In this document: positions 18,521 through 26,344 of the stretch, one piece after another
Numbering within the stretch: position 1 is the first letter of the stretch
How the letters are laid out: each line of letters begins with the position of its first letter
Source: VAZQ01 sp963817015
Lineage (GTDB): Bacteria > Pseudomonadota > Alphaproteobacteria > Rhizobiales > Xanthobacteraceae
Assembly (NCBI GenBank): GCA_963817015.1
Contig: CAWFMV010000003.1
Coordinates: 248,001-312,000, forward strand
Reading direction: 5' to 3'
Length of the DNA: 64,000 bases
Translations under genes and position numbers: made by a program
Notes under the pieces: generated by a model
Databases searched by the model: none
The model's input: the letters and a program-made list of their open reading frames with translations, nothing else
Told to the model about the DNA's origin: nothing

Positions 18521-19450
18521 CTATCGCCCCGATGAAGAAGCACGCCATTGGGTCAAGGCCGCATTGGTGGTTCGGATCATTTTCCACCCTTCACCAAACC
18601 GTCTCGCAATATCCTGTGCGCTCAGTGCCGTGATTCCACACGCTACATTGTGAGCAAGGCAAGCCCTCAGAATGGTCTGAAAGGCTTGCTCTATTTCTGG
18701 TGAGTTGTCCTCCACGCCCAGGGATTGGCGGAGGTCGCTTCCGGCACCGAGAAAGATCGCGCCAACGCCCGGCACCGCCGCAATGGTATCGGCATTCTTC
18801 ACGCCCTCGGTCGATTCGATCATCATGATGGCCAGCAGATCACCGTCGGGATTCAACGGCCACACATCCGCGCGCCGCTCGTACTCCGCGTTCGAGATAC
18901 CCCACACCCATGCGGCGAGTGCGGGGGAATAGCCACGCAGTCCGGGCGGATTCTGGTACTTCGAGGTCCGTTTTTGCGGGTAGCGCATGTTCTGGACTGC
19001 CAGCAGCGCCTGCTCGGGAGTGTCGATGCCGTTGAAAATGACGCCCATCAGGCCGATGTCGAGCGCCTGCTTGGCGATCCACTGCGCCTGCTCCCGGCCA
19101 TAGGGCGCAAAGCGCGCGAACAGCGCCACGTTGGGCTGGGCATTGCCCTTCTTGAGAGCGGTGGCTTTGTCGACCATGCCGATCGAGAACTGATGCAGCG
19201 CCGGAAAATCCATCGGCGTATGCTCCATGTCCACGTACACGTAGTCGGCGTTCGCTCGCGCCATGGTTCGAGCGTTCTCAAAGGACAAATTGCCAGTCTG
19301 GAACCCGATGAAAGGCTTGCCGGCGGCAAGCTTCTCAATGACGGGGTTGAGGTGCTTCACCTCTTCTGCGGCGACCGCGCCCGTTTGCGTCACGATCCCC
19401 GCCATAAGCAAAGCTATGCAGAGGGACTTGGTACCATTGACTACGGCCAT
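18521..19450 (-). CDS. HpcH/HpaI-type aldolase with signal peptide
   Basis: 309 aa. A Sec signal (residues 1-28, ending AVAAEE) precedes an HpcH/HpaI aldolase/citrate lyase domain: FIGFQTGNLSFENART, DYVYVDMEHTPMD, LMGVIFNGIDTPEQ, the metal Glu in IMMIESTEGVKNAD, and a second ligand in LGAGSDLRQSLG. Family members cleave hydroxy-oxo acids to pyruvate plus an aldehyde, normally in the cytoplasm, so an exported form is unusual. It lies 197 bases downstream of the quinoprotein dehydrogenase on the same strand; a hairpin at 19593 separates them. Confidence 0.82.
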   Translation of the reverse strand: MAVVNGTKSLCIALLMAGIVTQTGAVAAEEVKHLNPVIEKLAAGKPFIGFQTGNLSFENARTMARANADYVYVDMEHTPMDFPALHQFSIGMVDKATALKKGNAQPNVALFARFAPYGREQAQWIAKQALDIGLMGVIFNGIDTPEQALLAVQNMRYPQKRTSKYQNPPGLRGYSPALAAWVWGISNAEYERRADVWPLNPDGDLLAIMMIESTEGVKNADTIAAVPGVGAIFLGAGSDLRQSLGVEDNSPEIEQAFQTILRACLAHNVACGITALSAQDIARRFGEGWKMIRTTNAALTQWRASSSGR

Positions 19451-19592
19451 ATCTTTTCTCCCCGGTCACGCAGATGAAATACTTCCGTCAAGGTCGTGGC
19501 CTAAAGTGGCGGTTGTCTGATGTTTGCTTTCGCGCCGCTATCGGAGCCGAAGCAGACATGACGAATCAACAAAGTATCCAGCTTATGAAGGT

Positions 19593-19620
19593 GTGACGGC
19601 CGCGTAACCGTGGCCGTCAC
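19593..19620 (-). terminator. Hairpin after the PQQ-dehydrogenase gene
   Basis: GTGACGGCC (19593-19601) and GGCCGTCAC (19612-19620) form a perfect 9-bp stem with a 10-base loop, beginning 28 bases past the stop at 19648. There is no T-run, so termination is only suggested. Confidence 0.45.
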
Positions 19621-19647
19621 ATGAGTGCATTTAGAACTTCAGTCGCA

Positions 19648-21369
19648 TCACAGCCCGAACACGAACAGCGTGGTCTGGTGGCGCATCTCGCGCAGCTCGG
19701 GCGTCAGCACCAGCCGGCCCTTCGACTGCCGGCTGAGTCCCGAGAGGATCGCGACATACTGCTTGCCACCGGCTTCGAAGGTCATCGGCGGGGCATTGAA
19801 GCCCGAGCCGACATTGATCTTCCAAAGCTCGTCAAGCGTGGTGTCGTCGTAGGCGACGAGCGAGCCATCGGCATAGCCGGTGAACACCAGGCCGCCCGCG
19901 GTCGTGAGCATGCCGCTGACGTTCGGCCAGATCGAGCGCACCCGCTTCTTGACTTCGCCGGTCAGCGGATCGGACACCACGATGTCGGATTGATTGCGCT
20001 CGGTCTGCTTGGAAATCCGGCTGAAATAGACGCCCTGCTTGATCGCCTGCTCGTCAAGCGTCGATTCGTTGCAGTGCGAATACGAAGCAATGTACATGAG
20101 CTTCGTCCGCTTGCTGTAGGACGGCGGGAAGTAGTTGTTGCCACCCGACAGCGACGGGCACAGCAGCTTGGTGGGCTCGGCGCGGGTCATGTTCTGCCGG
20201 CCGGAATAGACCTGGATGTCGAGCTTCGGATCATACTCGATCGGCTTGCCGGTCTTCTGATCGATGCCGCGCGTCCAGTTGATGCGCTCCACGTAAGGCT
20301 TGGCCAGGATGGTCTGCCCGTTGGTGCGATCAAAGGAATAGAGGAAGCCGTTGCGCGCCGCGTGCGTGGCGACCTTGCGCTGCTGGTTGTCGACCGGACC
20401 ATCGATCAGGATGGTGGTGCCGACCTCGTCATAGTCCCACATGTCGCCGGGCAGATACTGGTGATACCAGTTCATCTTGCCGGTATCGGGATTGTACGAG
20501 ATCAGGCTCGCGGTGAAGAGATTGTCGCCGGGCCGATAATACGGGTCGGACCACGGCACCGGATTGCCGGTGCCCCACAGCGTCTGGTTCGTTTCAACGT
20601 CGTAGGAGCCGGTCACCCACAAGGCGCCGCCGCCGGTCTGCCAGGCGTTGTTCTTGTCCTTCCAGGTTTCGCTGCCGGGCTCGCCCGGAGCGGGAATGAT
20701 GTATTGCCGCCAGACGAACTTTCCAGTCGCCGCCTCCACCGCCATGATGAAGTCGCGCACGCCCTTGTCGCCGCCTGCGGCGCCGACAATGATCTTGTCC
20801 TTGATTGCGAGCGGCGCTGCGGTGAATTCAAGCTCCTTCTGGCCGTCGCCGATATTGGTCTCCCAGGCGATCTGGCCGTTCTCCTTGTTGGTCGCGATCA
20901 CGCGCGGCGGATAGTTCGCGATCGTGATGACGAAATTACCCCAGAGCGCTGCGCCACGGTTCGCGTCCGGCGCCTTCTCCTGCTTGGGATCCATGCGCCA
21001 GACGATGCGGCCGGCGTCGCCCGCGCGGGCGTCGATCTTGTAGAGAATGCCCCATTGATCGACGACGTAGAGGAAGCCGTCCTCGGCGAGCGGGGTTGCT
21101 TCCAGGTTCTCGTTGAGGCCGGTGCCGCCGAGCGCGACCGCATAGGCGAGCTTGAGCGATTTCACATTGCCGGTGTTGATCTTGTCGAGCGGGGTATAAC
21201 GCTGCGAGTCGTAGCTGCGATGGTTCATCAGCCAGTTTTGCGGCTCCTTGTCGGGATTGGCGAGCCGTTCCGGCGTTACGTCGGCCGCGATGGCCGGGAC
21301 GATTGGAGCCAAGGCCACGCTCGCAAGTAGCGTCATGGCGGCGAGCGCAAGCCTGCTGCGATGGGTCAT
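19648..21369 (-). CDS. PQQ-dependent alcohol dehydrogenase (soluble quinoprotein, lanthanide-type motif)
   Basis: Periplasmic eight-bladed propeller enzyme of 573 aa that oxidises an alcohol and passes electrons to a cytochrome c. The signal peptide ends near PAIAAD. Tryptophan-docking-like repeats recur (e.g. LYKIDARAGDAGRIVW). Active-site segments are GTGNPVPW and GDMWDYDEVG, where Asp312 fits the catalytic base. The residue two further on is Asp314, the position that is Asp in lanthanide enzymes (XoxF, ExaF) and Ala in calcium-type MxaF. The vicinal disulphide Cys pair seen ahead of the NRG motif in most relatives is replaced by APDANRG. There is no C-terminal heme domain. Cofactor genes pqqABCDE are at 49-52 kb. 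Confidence 0.9.
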   Translation of the reverse strand: MTHRSRLALAAMTLLASVALAPIVPAIAADVTPERLANPDKEPQNWLMNHRSYDSQRYTPLDKINTGNVKSLKLAYAVALGGTGLNENLEATPLAEDGFLYVVDQWGILYKIDARAGDAGRIVWRMDPKQEKAPDANRGAALWGNFVITIANYPPRVIATNKENGQIAWETNIGDGQKELEFTAAPLAIKDKIIVGAAGGDKGVRDFIMAVEAATGKFVWRQYIIPAPGEPGSETWKDKNNAWQTGGGALWVTGSYDVETNQTLWGTGNPVPWSDPYYRPGDNLFTASLISYNPDTGKMNWYHQYLPGDMWDYDEVGTTILIDGPVDNQQRKVATHAARNGFLYSFDRTNGQTILAKPYVERINWTRGIDQKTGKPIEYDPKLDIQVYSGRQNMTRAEPTKLLCPSLSGGNNYFPPSYSKRTKLMYIASYSHCNESTLDEQAIKQGVYFSRISKQTERNQSDIVVSDPLTGEVKKRVRSIWPNVSGMLTTAGGLVFTGYADGSLVAYDDTTLDELWKINVGSGFNAPPMTFEAGGKQYVAILSGLSRQSKGRLVLTPELREMRHQTTLFVFGL

Positions 21370-21498
21370 GAGTTCCTCCCTTGTTGTTTGTCGTTGTCGA
21401 ATTGCCCGCCCTTGTGGGCGGGTCCGTCGGCGAAGCGAAGCGCGAGAATGCTACACCACGCGTGTGTCGGCGTCTTGCGGTGAGACGTCGCTGGCGCG

Positions 21499-22363
21499 TC
21501 AGTTCGGCCGCGTCGCGCCCTTCACGGTCGTGCGCAGCATCAGGCGGCGCTCGGTCGAGGGAAAATCAGTGCGCGCATGCGACGAGCAGCGATTGTCCCA
21601 CAAGCAGGAGGTCGCCGAGCCGCCAGACGTGCTCGTAGACGAACTCTTTCTTCTCGGCGTGATCGAAGACGGCGTTGAGCAGCGGCGCGCTCTCCGCATC
21701 CGGCATGTCGACGACACCGACGGTCATCAGCCGGTTCACATAGACAGCCTTGCGGCCGGTGTCGTCGTGGGTGCGGAACACCGGGTGGTTGCATTCGCCG
21801 AATGCCTCGGTGCCCTTGTCGTCGCCGCGCTGGACCGAGCCGTAGTTGTAGTGGTGGATGGCCTTGCGGCCTTCGAGCTTGTTGCGGACGGCGGGATCGA
21901 GCGTGTCATAGGCGGCGTAGCCGCTGGCGAACAGCGTATTGCCGCCGGCCGAGGGGATCTCGACCGAATAGAGCAGCGTCGCCTTGTCCGGCATCTCGGA
22001 GTGGATCATGTCGTGGTGGAACATCATCTCGCCGTCCGGCAGCGCGCCGATCGGCTCGCCGTTCTCGCGGATGTTCGAGATCATCATGATGCCGGGCAGG
22101 ATTTTGGAATAGCCCTTCGGAAAGAATTTCGGCGGCCGGCGCGGCATGCCCTGCTCGCCGAAATAGCCGGTGACGCGGATCAAATCCTCCTGCGACAGTT
22201 TCTGATCGGGGAAGATGATGACGATATGGTCGAGCCAGGCTTGGTAGATGGCCTTGATCGTATCCTCGTCCGGCTTCTCGCGCAGGTCAAAGCCCCGAAT
22301 CTCCGCCCCGATGTGCTGGGTCAGGGGGACGATATCGAGGCGGCTCTTTGTCATGAGCGTCAT
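21499..22363 (-). CDS. TauD/TfdA family Fe(II)/2-oxoglutarate dioxygenase (one frameshift)
   Basis: About 287 aa when repaired. It has the iron motif FHHDMIHSEMPD (His-x-Asp), LLYSVEIPSAGGNTLFAS after it, PVFRTHDDTGRKAVYVN in the middle, and the distal His/Arg region LWDNRCSSHARTDFPSTERR. One extra T near 21600 shifts the last 35 residues; without repair the protein would end at 21566 in LVGQSLLVACAH and lose the distal iron ligand. The ATG at 22363 has a GGGAGAA site. Substrates of this family include taurine, sulfonates and aryloxy acids; the one here is not identifiable. Confidence 0.88.
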
Positions 22364-22508
22364 TGCTGTTGTTCTCCCGGCATTTGGCCCGATTTGATAC
22401 GCAACCTTAATAAGGCGACAATAGTCTCGCAACCATGGCCCGGGCGTTGGCCACGGCGACTGAGAGGGTTGAGGCCGCTTCCGATCCACCTCCTGCGCGG
22501 GAAATGCC

Positions 22509-23609
22509 ATGAACGCACCGCCACCTGCGGAGCTTGCTCCGATCCCAATCGTCGATGCGCTCGAAGGCGGACCGGTCCGCCGCGCCGGCGAGGCGAGCGC
22601 GCGGGCACGGGGCTTGCGCGACGCCTGCGTCAACTGGCTGCCCCGCCCATCCGCGGCCTTGCTGCCGGCGCTCGATTCTGCAACGCGTCGCTGGCTCAAG
22701 CGCTCGTGCTCGCCCTACACGCAAGAGGTCGAGGCGATTGCCGCCACGCTCGGCTTCCCTGGCATCTGGTTCCTGAACGGCTGCTATCAATGGGGCTGCA
22801 CCTCGCTCGCCTGCGACGAAGGCGGCGTGCCTTGGCTTGCCCGCACGCTGGACTGGCCGTTTCCCGGGCTCGGCCGCTACCTTGAAGTGGCGCGCATGCG
22901 CGGGCCGGCCGGCGATTTCGACAACATTGCGTGGCCGGGCTATGTCGGCTCGCTCACGGGGTCAGCGCCTGGACGCTTCGCGGCCTCGCTCAATCAGGCG
23001 CCGATGCGCCGGCGCACGCGGCGGCCGTGGCTGCGTCCATACGACATGCTCTTGAACGCACGTCGCACCTGGCACATCCGCTCCATTCCGCCCGACCATC
23101 TGCTGCGCCAGGTGTTCGAGACCTGCAGGAATTATGCGGAAGCGAAGCATCGCCTGGAGCGGACGCCGGTCGCGCGTCCGGCGATCTATACGCTCGTTGG
23201 CTGTAGGGCAGGCGAGCGCTGCGTGATCGAGCGCAAAGAGGACAGCTTCGAGACGCGCGAGGACGACACCTCGGCGGCGAACGACTGGCTGCACAGCAGC
23301 TGGCCATGGGAAGCGCGCGTGCGCACGGAGGTTCTGCTCACCCGCAGCTACGAGGAGGCGGCGCAGAACAGCCGCACCCGGCGGGCGCAGATCGCGGCCT
23401 GGAATGGGCAGTTCGCAAGCGGAGCTTTTGGCTGGGCGGTGTCGCCCATTCTCAATACTCAGACTCGCGTCGCGGTCGAGCTTTGCCCGGCGCGGGGCCT
23501 GCTGCGCGCGGTCGGCTACGAGCTGGTTGCCGGGCGTGAGCTGCCCGAGCCCGCGACGCTGGTCTGTGAGCTCGGTGGAGCCGAAGCGCAGCCTGCTCAG
23601 GTCAGGTAA
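22509..23609 (+). CDS. Putative Ntn-hydrolase of the acid ceramidase/NAAA-like C-N hydrolase class
   Basis: 366 aa. At residue 96 is GCTS, followed by VPWLARTLDWPFPGLGRY. That gives Cys97, Arg112 and Asp115, close to the spacing of the nucleophile, Arg and Asp in acid ceramidase and N-acylethanolamine amidase. This implies that the first 96 residues are cut off to expose Cys97. There is no signal peptide, and the N-terminal part is Ala/Arg rich. The rest is divergent, and the assignment rests on the motif and its surroundings (SLNQAP after it). It is divergent from the TauD gene 145 bases away, and its last 13 bases overlap the convergent DUF6295 gene. Confidence 0.6.
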   Translation: MNAPPPAELAPIPIVDALEGGPVRRAGEASARARGLRDACVNWLPRPSAALLPALDSATRRWLKRSCSPYTQEVEAIAATLGFPGIWFLNGCYQWGCTSLACDEGGVPWLARTLDWPFPGLGRYLEVARMRGPAGDFDNIAWPGYVGSLTGSAPGRFAASLNQAPMRRRTRRPWLRPYDMLLNARRTWHIRSIPPDHLLRQVFETCRNYAEAKHRLERTPVARPAIYTLVGCRAGERCVIERKEDSFETREDDTSAANDWLHSSWPWEARVRTEVLLTRSYEEAAQNSRTRRAQIAAWNGQFASGAFGWAVSPILNTQTRVAVELCPARGLLRAVGYELVAGRELPEPATLVCELGGAEAQPAQVR

Positions 23610-23902
23610 GCCGGGGCATCTGCGTCCGCGTCGACTCTCGCAAGCCCGTGCTCCTTCTCGCCGGTCTCGAGCGCTTCCAGGATCTGCCTGACGAGCTCGC
23701 GTGCGGCGCTGGCAGAAAGCTCAACCGCGACGCGCTCACGCCCGCCGTTCGCTTCGTTGACGAAATCGATGTTGAGCGCGTGATCGAACGGCGCGTGATA
23801 GGGGTGGTCGTAATAGATGTTGGCGGTGTCGATCGTCATCCAGCCTTTGGCGCCCTTCGCACTGCCGGCAAGCGCCGCCTTCTTGACGATGTAGGAACAC
23901 AT
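23597..23902 (-). CDS. DUF6295 family protein
   Basis: 101 aa from the ATG at 23902, which follows a CAGGAGA site; an upstream start at 23971 would only add a sequence without a match. It starts MCSYIVKKAALAGSAKG and has the DHPYHAPFDHALNIDFVNEA segment and an ELSASAARELVRQIL helix, all typical of DUF6295. Function unknown; small, soluble, acidic at the C-terminus. The convergent 13-base overlap with the Ntn-hydrolase gene is normal for a compact genome. Confidence 0.72.
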   Translation of the reverse strand: MCSYIVKKAALAGSAKGAKGWMTIDTANIYYDHPYHAPFDHALNIDFVNEANGGRERVAVELSASAARELVRQILEALETGEKEHGLARVDADADAPAYLT

Positions 23903-23986
23903 GCTGATCTCCTGGCGCTGCCTGCGCAACTTAAGCGTCGGTTGGAGCCACCGATTATAGAGCGCCGGCAAGAAGGCTCAACTGCG

Positions 23987-24406
23987 TCAGCGCGGCTCTT
24001 CGCCATCGGTGCGGCTCACGCCAGCAGTGATGCTGCTGCTGCATTTGTGCAGGACTGCGGGCGAGGTGTGGTCCTGGTCGTCGAAATCGAGCGCGTTGTC
24101 GTCGCGCTGGATGAAAGTCGCGTCACCCATGATGGTGAGATCGCCAGGCATCCTGCACTCGAGATGCACCTGGAAGGCCCGGCCGTCGCGCCGCCGGTTG
24201 AGAATGGTGCAGGACGCCATGCTGGATTCGACATTCTGGCGCGTGATCTTGACCAGCAGATCCTCGCGCCTGGCACTGTCGCCCTTGCAAGCCTCGTCCT
24301 TGGTGTAGGTTCCGACAATCGGGAAGTCGTCGTCGCTAAAGACCGGTGTCACCGTAGTTGCCATCACGGCCAAGATCGCCGCGCCGCGAACGATAGTATT
24401 GAGCAC
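23987..24406 (-). CDS. Exported hypothetical protein
   Basis: 139 aa from a GTG at 24406, chosen for the AAGGAGGGG site just upstream. A signal peptide (about residues 1-23, VRGAAILAVMATTVTPVFS) precedes a small domain with four Cys (e.g. DEACKGD, MASCTIL, LECRMPGD, LHKCSSS), probably two disulphides. Not recognised; similar small periplasmic proteins are common in Bradyrhizobium. Confidence 0.6.
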   Translation of the reverse strand: MLNTIVRGAAILAVMATTVTPVFSDDDFPIVGTYTKDEACKGDSARREDLLVKITRQNVESSMASCTILNRRRDGRAFQVHLECRMPGDLTIMGDATFIQRDDNALDFDDQDHTSPAVLHKCSSSITAGVSRTDGEEPR

Positions 24407-24689
24407 AATGCCCCTCCTTGGCTCAGTCCAGGCACAGAAAGCGAAGTAAACCCAAAGGAAGCCCAAAAGGTCCCCGGTTCTAACCGAGGGGCGGCCCCCG
24501 GCCAACCGTAGAAGCTGCGTCGTGCACAGCTACGGTATGTCGTGCACAGGTACGGTGCGGCGGATTGGCGCCTGTAACGGAATGGACGGCGCCAACGTAC
24601 CTTCTGGCGGGCGCGAAATTCACGTCTTCGTCAGGGCCGGGGTTCCGCTCGCCCTGGGAAGCCGTATCAGAGTATGCTAGGCGCCGGAC

Positions 24690-25583
24690 ATGTTGACGCA
24701 ACTGAAGCTTTGGCGCGATGCCCGTGGTCGCCTTTCGGCGCTGCGAATTGCCGCGCTTGTACTCCTCCTCCTGCCTATCGCGCTGGCGTTTACGGCGCCC
24801 TGGACATCAGAGGAGTTCAACGCTCGCCCGTTCAACGATTTGACCCACCGCGCGGGTTACTGGGCGCTGATGTTTGTCATCATCTCGCTCGCGATCACGC
24901 CGCTGCGGCGGGTTGCGCGCTATGGCGCGCTCGTGGACGTGCGCCGCATGATCGGCGTCGGCGCCTTCTGCTATGCGGTTGCGCACATCCTGCTCAATAT
25001 TGCGCATGAGAAATTCAACGTCGGCAAGGTCGCGACCGAGATCGTGCTGCGGCTCTATCTCACCATCGGCTTCATCGGTTTTCTCGGCCTGACCGCGCTC
25101 GCGGTCACCTCGACCGATGGCATGGTGCGCCGGCTCGGCGGGCGGCGCTGGCAGAAGCTGCACCAGCTCATTTATGTGATCGTGCTGCTCGCGCTCATCC
25201 ATTTCTTTCAACAGACCAAGCTCAACATCTGGTGGCCGACCCTTATCGCGGGCCTGGTTGGTTGGTTGTTGGGCTATCGCATCATGGTGCGGGGGAGGAG
25301 CGGGGAGCCCTCCGCGCTCATGCTGCTTGGGCTGACGGTCGCGGTTACGGCGCTGACGTTTATCTGCGAGGCGATCGGTATCGCTATCGGGTTCAACACG
25401 TCGCCATGGTTGGTGCTGCAGATGGCGTTCGACGTGGACCTCGAGACGTTCGACATACGGCCGGGCTGGATGGTGCTGGCCGCGGGTCTCGCGGTGGTCG
25501 TGCTCGATGTGGTGCGCTCGCGGCTGCGCAAGTCGCGCGCGCGGACGCCGGTCGCCGCCAAGCCGATGCGCGAGCCGGCGTAG
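24690..25583 (+). CDS. MsrQ-like heme membrane protein (ferric reductase-like domain)
   Basis: 297 aa with six or more membrane helices. The first ~190 residues match the MsrQ/YedZ ferric-reductase-like domain: RAGYWALMFVIISLAITPLR, RRMIGVGAFCYAVAHILLN and KLHQLIYVIVLLALIHFF carry the paired His that bind heme. MsrQ normally feeds electrons to the periplasmic methionine-sulfoxide reductase MsrP; no msrP is adjacent. The protein is about 90 residues longer than E. coli MsrQ, with extra C-terminal helices, as in Bradyrhizobium homologues. Start ATG 24690. Confidence 0.8.
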   Translation: MLTQLKLWRDARGRLSALRIAALVLLLLPIALAFTAPWTSEEFNARPFNDLTHRAGYWALMFVIISLAITPLRRVARYGALVDVRRMIGVGAFCYAVAHILLNIAHEKFNVGKVATEIVLRLYLTIGFIGFLGLTALAVTSTDGMVRRLGGRRWQKLHQLIYVIVLLALIHFFQQTKLNIWWPTLIAGLVGWLLGYRIMVRGRSGEPSALMLLGLTVAVTALTFICEAIGIAIGFNTSPWLVLQMAFDVDLETFDIRPGWMVLAAGLAVVVLDVVRSRLRKSRARTPVAAKPMREPA

Positions 25584-25697
25584 CGCCCTGCATTTATGCT
25601 GTGCGATTTATGCAATGCGCCGGCCGCCGAGGGCGCGCCCTTGCCATGATTGCGGTGCACAAGCATCCGCGACAGGCACACAAAACGGAGCCCCCCG

Positions 25698-26327
25698 ATG
25701 GCCAAGCTCACGCTCTATCATGCCGTTCCCTCGCGCTCGATGGTGACCCGCTGGATGCTCGAGGAGGTGGGCGAGCCTTACGATGTCCATCTGTTGAACC
25801 TCGCTAAGGGCGAGAACCGTGCGGCCGATCATCTCGCTGTCAATCCGATGGGCAAGGTTCCGGCGTTGCGCCATGGCGATGTGGTGATCACCGAGAACGC
25901 CGCGATCTGCACGTATCTCGCCGACGCCTTTCCCAAGGCCGGACTGAGTGTGCCGATCGGCGATCCGCGCCGCGGCGTCTATCTCAAGTGGCTGTTCTTC
26001 GGCCCAAGCTGTATCGAGCCGGCGATCACCGATCGCGCCTATCCGCGCAAGGAGGAGCCGCGGCGGGGATCGCTCGGCTACGGCGATTTGGAGACCATGA
26101 TGGACGTGACCGCGAAGGGCGTGTCGGCGGGACGCTACCTGATGGGCGAGCAGTTCACCGCCGCCGACGTGGTGATCGGCTCGGCCTTGCGTTGGGGCAT
26201 GATGTTCAAGCTCCTGCCAGAGCGTCCGGAATTCGTGGCCTATGTGGGCCGGCTCGGTGAGCGCGAGGCGCTCAAGCGTGCAGACGCGAATGACAAGGAA
26301 CTGATGCCGGCGCCGGCGCCGGCGTAA
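25698..26327 (+). CDS. Glutathione S-transferase family protein
   Basis: 209 aa with the thioredoxin-like N-domain (LTLYHAVPSRSMVTRWMLEE, then the NPMGKVPAL cis-Pro loop and ITENAAICTYLAD glutathione site) and an all-helical C-domain with FTAADVVIGSALRW. Ser12 or Ser14 could be the activating residue. Start ATG 25698. Rightward, 114 bases after the MsrQ-like gene, convergent with the membrane protein. Substrate unknown. Confidence 0.9.
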   Translation: MAKLTLYHAVPSRSMVTRWMLEEVGEPYDVHLLNLAKGENRAADHLAVNPMGKVPALRHGDVVITENAAICTYLADAFPKAGLSVPIGDPRRGVYLKWLFFGPSCIEPAITDRAYPRKEEPRRGSLGYGDLETMMDVTAKGVSAGRYLMGEQFTAADVVIGSALRWGMMFKLLPERPEFVAYVGRLGEREALKRADANDKELMPAPAPA

Positions 26328-26344
26328 TAAATCAGCACTAAGCG

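Noticed and set aside
18322..18543. 73-codon leftward frame over the 15-bp duplication
   Set aside because: Overlaps the aldolase end and has no family features; the repeat alone explains its repeated IEQQ.
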